DNA of 64,000 nucleotides from Kingdonia uniflora. Its lineage: Eukaryota > Streptophyta > Magnoliopsida > Ranunculales > Circaeasteraceae. A program made the position numbers and the translations under genes. Below the pieces are notes generated by a model, which worked only from the letters and a program-made list of their open reading frames with translations, searched no databases and had not been told where the DNA came from. Positions 62,853 to 64,000 of this stretch are shown one piece after another. How positions within the stretch are numbered: the first letter of the stretch is position 1; the number at the start of each line of letters is the position of its first letter. The stretch lies in the NCBI GenBank assembly GCA_014058105.1, contig JACGCM010002535.1, positions 3,782,001-3,846,000 of the forward strand. Reading direction: 5' to 3'.

Positions 62853-63137
62853 ATGAAGTTCATGATGATGTTGATCAAAAGTACTACTTTACTAACTCTT
62901 TGCATGATCTCCATGTTGTTTGTTTCACCGGCAAATGTTGGACGAGGGGAGGACATGGTAGCCGCACTGTATAAGGCCGGTCATGATAGTACCACTAAAA
63001 ATCTACAGATCGAGCTAGATTTCACGAGCCATAAAAACCATCCGCTCCCACCAAAGTTTTGTGACAATAATGCCAAGAGCAATAGCGCATTCATTTTTTT
63101 CTCACCGGTTGGCATTGACGTCTCTCTGGCTATATAA
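62853..63137 (+). CDS. Small ORF with apparent N-terminal signal peptide, uncertain
   Basis: The 94-codon frame starts MKFMMMLIKSTTLLTLCMIS, a basic n-region, hydrophobic core and an Ala/Gly-containing end near residues 27-32 (SPANVGRG), as in a secretory signal peptide. The rest (EDMVAALYKAGHDSTT, then PLPPKFCDNNAKSN) has one Cys and no recognised domain. GGCTATATAATGG at 63,128 is TATA-like and may belong to a downstream gene. It could be a first exon of a secreted protein or chance; no homologue is recognised. Confidence 0.3.
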   Translation: MKFMMMLIKSTTLLTLCMISMLFVSPANVGRGEDMVAALYKAGHDSTTKNLQIELDFTSHKNHPLPPKFCDNNAKSNSAFIFFSPVGIDVSLAI

Positions 63138-63239
63138 TGGCATTTTTTCCACTACCATATAGCGCGCGCGAGGTTGGAGAAAGAGACGTTGGAATCGTCT
63201 CTCTTATTGGGATCCAAGATTAAGACTCTTCTCTATCGC

Positions 63240-63691
63240 CTTCCCATGGTTCTCACTTCAACGAGTTTGCAAATGTTTCAATTAACAGAGTAAAGAGATC
63301 GCAATGAAATAGCTACAAAGACGAGGCTGTGATCATTCACGATGTGGAATCCACCTTAGACTTATTCTTTGATTGTCCCTACGATGAACTCGATTATGAT
63401 GACTTTAATGATTCTGAGAGATACAGAGACAACCGTAGTGCTAGGTGGATCGACAGTGATGATGAAAGCGACAAGAAAAATGACAGCACCCCAGACGCGA
63501 GCAACAACAACAACAACAACAACCATTCGAGCTCTATGAATGCCGAAGATGATAATAGTGACCACACCAACATCACTTTGAGCCCTGGTTCTAGTAACAA
63601 CAAGAATAATTCACCCAACAAAGATGTTGTCCTAAGTGAAATTTGTAATCACTTGAGACTAACCGATTTCGATTCATTTAGGTCAAAATAA
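63240..63691 (+). pseudogene. Acidic Asn-rich protein fragment, tail supplied by an LTR
   Basis: A frame reads SHFNEFANVSINRVKRS, a TGA at 63305-63307, then DEAVIIHDVESTLDLFFDC, PYDELDYDDFND, ARWIDSDDESDKKNDST, an AAC run coding seven Asn, and SPNKDVVLSE. It is strongly acidic and Asn/Ser-rich, with no recognised family. At 63,644 the LTR begins, and the last 15 codons (ICNHLRLTDFDSFRSK-like) are LTR sequence, so the original C-terminus is missing. The insertion probably truncated it. Confidence 0.45.
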
Positions 63692-64000
63692 ATAAGTCTG
63701 AAAAACCTTGAATTAAGGGTCTAACCCTAGCTTAATTCAAGTTGGTCCAATGTTCTAGTAATAACAAGCAAAAATTAATCAAGCACAAAAACAAGCAAAT
63801 TTAACCTGGTGGGAAACTTTTCTCATGAAAAAAACCTATAGGTCGCTGCTGAATCGTTCGACAGCTAAACAATCCAATATTGAAACAAAATTATAAGAAT
63901 TTAGTTACTTATAGAGCCGATAAGCACATGTCGTGGTTACCTCTCTTCTAATTGAAGTCCTTACAATTAATTCCTTATTCTCGCAATGCCCTTCGTTCTC
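63644..64000 (-). repeat. Third copy of the Copia-1 LTR family, cut by window end
   Basis: TGTAATCACTTGAGACTAACC and the following text align with the left LTR of Copia-1 from 24991 for about 350 bp, including GTGGGAAAC-TTTCT, CATAGGTCGCT-analogous CTATAGGTCGCTG and the TTACAATTAATTC region. It continues beyond the window. Confidence 0.8.

Noticed and set aside
63362..63621. Minus-strand ORFs opposite the acidic frame
   Set aside because: Poly-Val or poly-Leu runs are the complement of the Asn-codon repeat; shadow ORFs.

Overview
The window reads as repeat-rich nuclear DNA of a flowering plant, probably a dicot: AT-rich, with plant-type Copia, LINE, Helitron and PIF/Harbinger transposons, intron-bearing relics of plant genes (a KASII-type ketoacyl-ACP synthase, a 12-oxophytodienoate reductase, a CONSTANS-like B-box protein, a feruloyl-CoA hydroxylase-type dioxygenase) and no bacterial-style operons. 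I found no gene that looks fully intact. Nearly every recognisable coding stretch carries in-frame stops, frameshifts, deletions or insertions. I did not detect rRNA genes or CRISPR; no tRNA scan could be run.

Region 1 (1-16.6 kb) is a patchwork of decayed gene pieces on both strands: an RPA/OB-fold-like gene (minus, three exons with intact splice sites), LINE 3'-end fragments, a dioxygenase 5' exon, an OPR relic (minus, four exons) broken by a 2.45-kb solo-LTR-like repeat, a RING-H2 gene, C-terminal exons of a KASII gene (minus), and a B-box fragment inside the largest KASII intron. Region 2 (18.3-23.1 kb) is one degenerate Helitron RepHel gene on the minus strand: zinc finger, HUH/Tyr Rep domain, then a PIF1 helicase. 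The many gene fragments near a Helitron are suggestive of gene capture, but no Helitron termini could be fixed.

Region 3 (24.99-35.84 kb) is a full-length 10.85-kb Copia element on the minus strand with a perfect 5-bp target duplication (TCCCT), gag-pol relics, and an additional sense ORF between pol and the 3' LTR. Region 4 (37.7-46.6 kb) holds a TRIM-like LTR, a truncated non-autonomous LTR element, and a LINE (minus) split by a second Copia element (41,379-46,448, duplication GTAAT). Region 5 (47.7-57.8 kb) is the most interesting. It is a PIF/Harbinger-type transposon with DDE transposase and Myb/SANT-like ORF1 relics; depending on which left end is real, it also carries a plant-mobile-domain (MAIN/MAIL1-like) gene. 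Its transposase is split by a 3.08-kb non-autonomous LTR element (duplication GTATC). A distinctive palindrome recurs near the PMD gene and near both Harbinger genes.

Region 6 (57.8-61.4 kb) is a non-autonomous LTR element (duplication AATAC) with an extra insertion in one LTR. Region 7 (61.4-64 kb) has AT-rich sequence, a small ORF with an apparent signal peptide, an acidic Asn-rich ORF, and the start of a third LTR of the region-3 Copia family, cut by the window edge. A TTCGAA-centred palindrome cluster recurs in the presumed U3 of several otherwise different LTR families. It is the best cross-element regulatory signal in the window.
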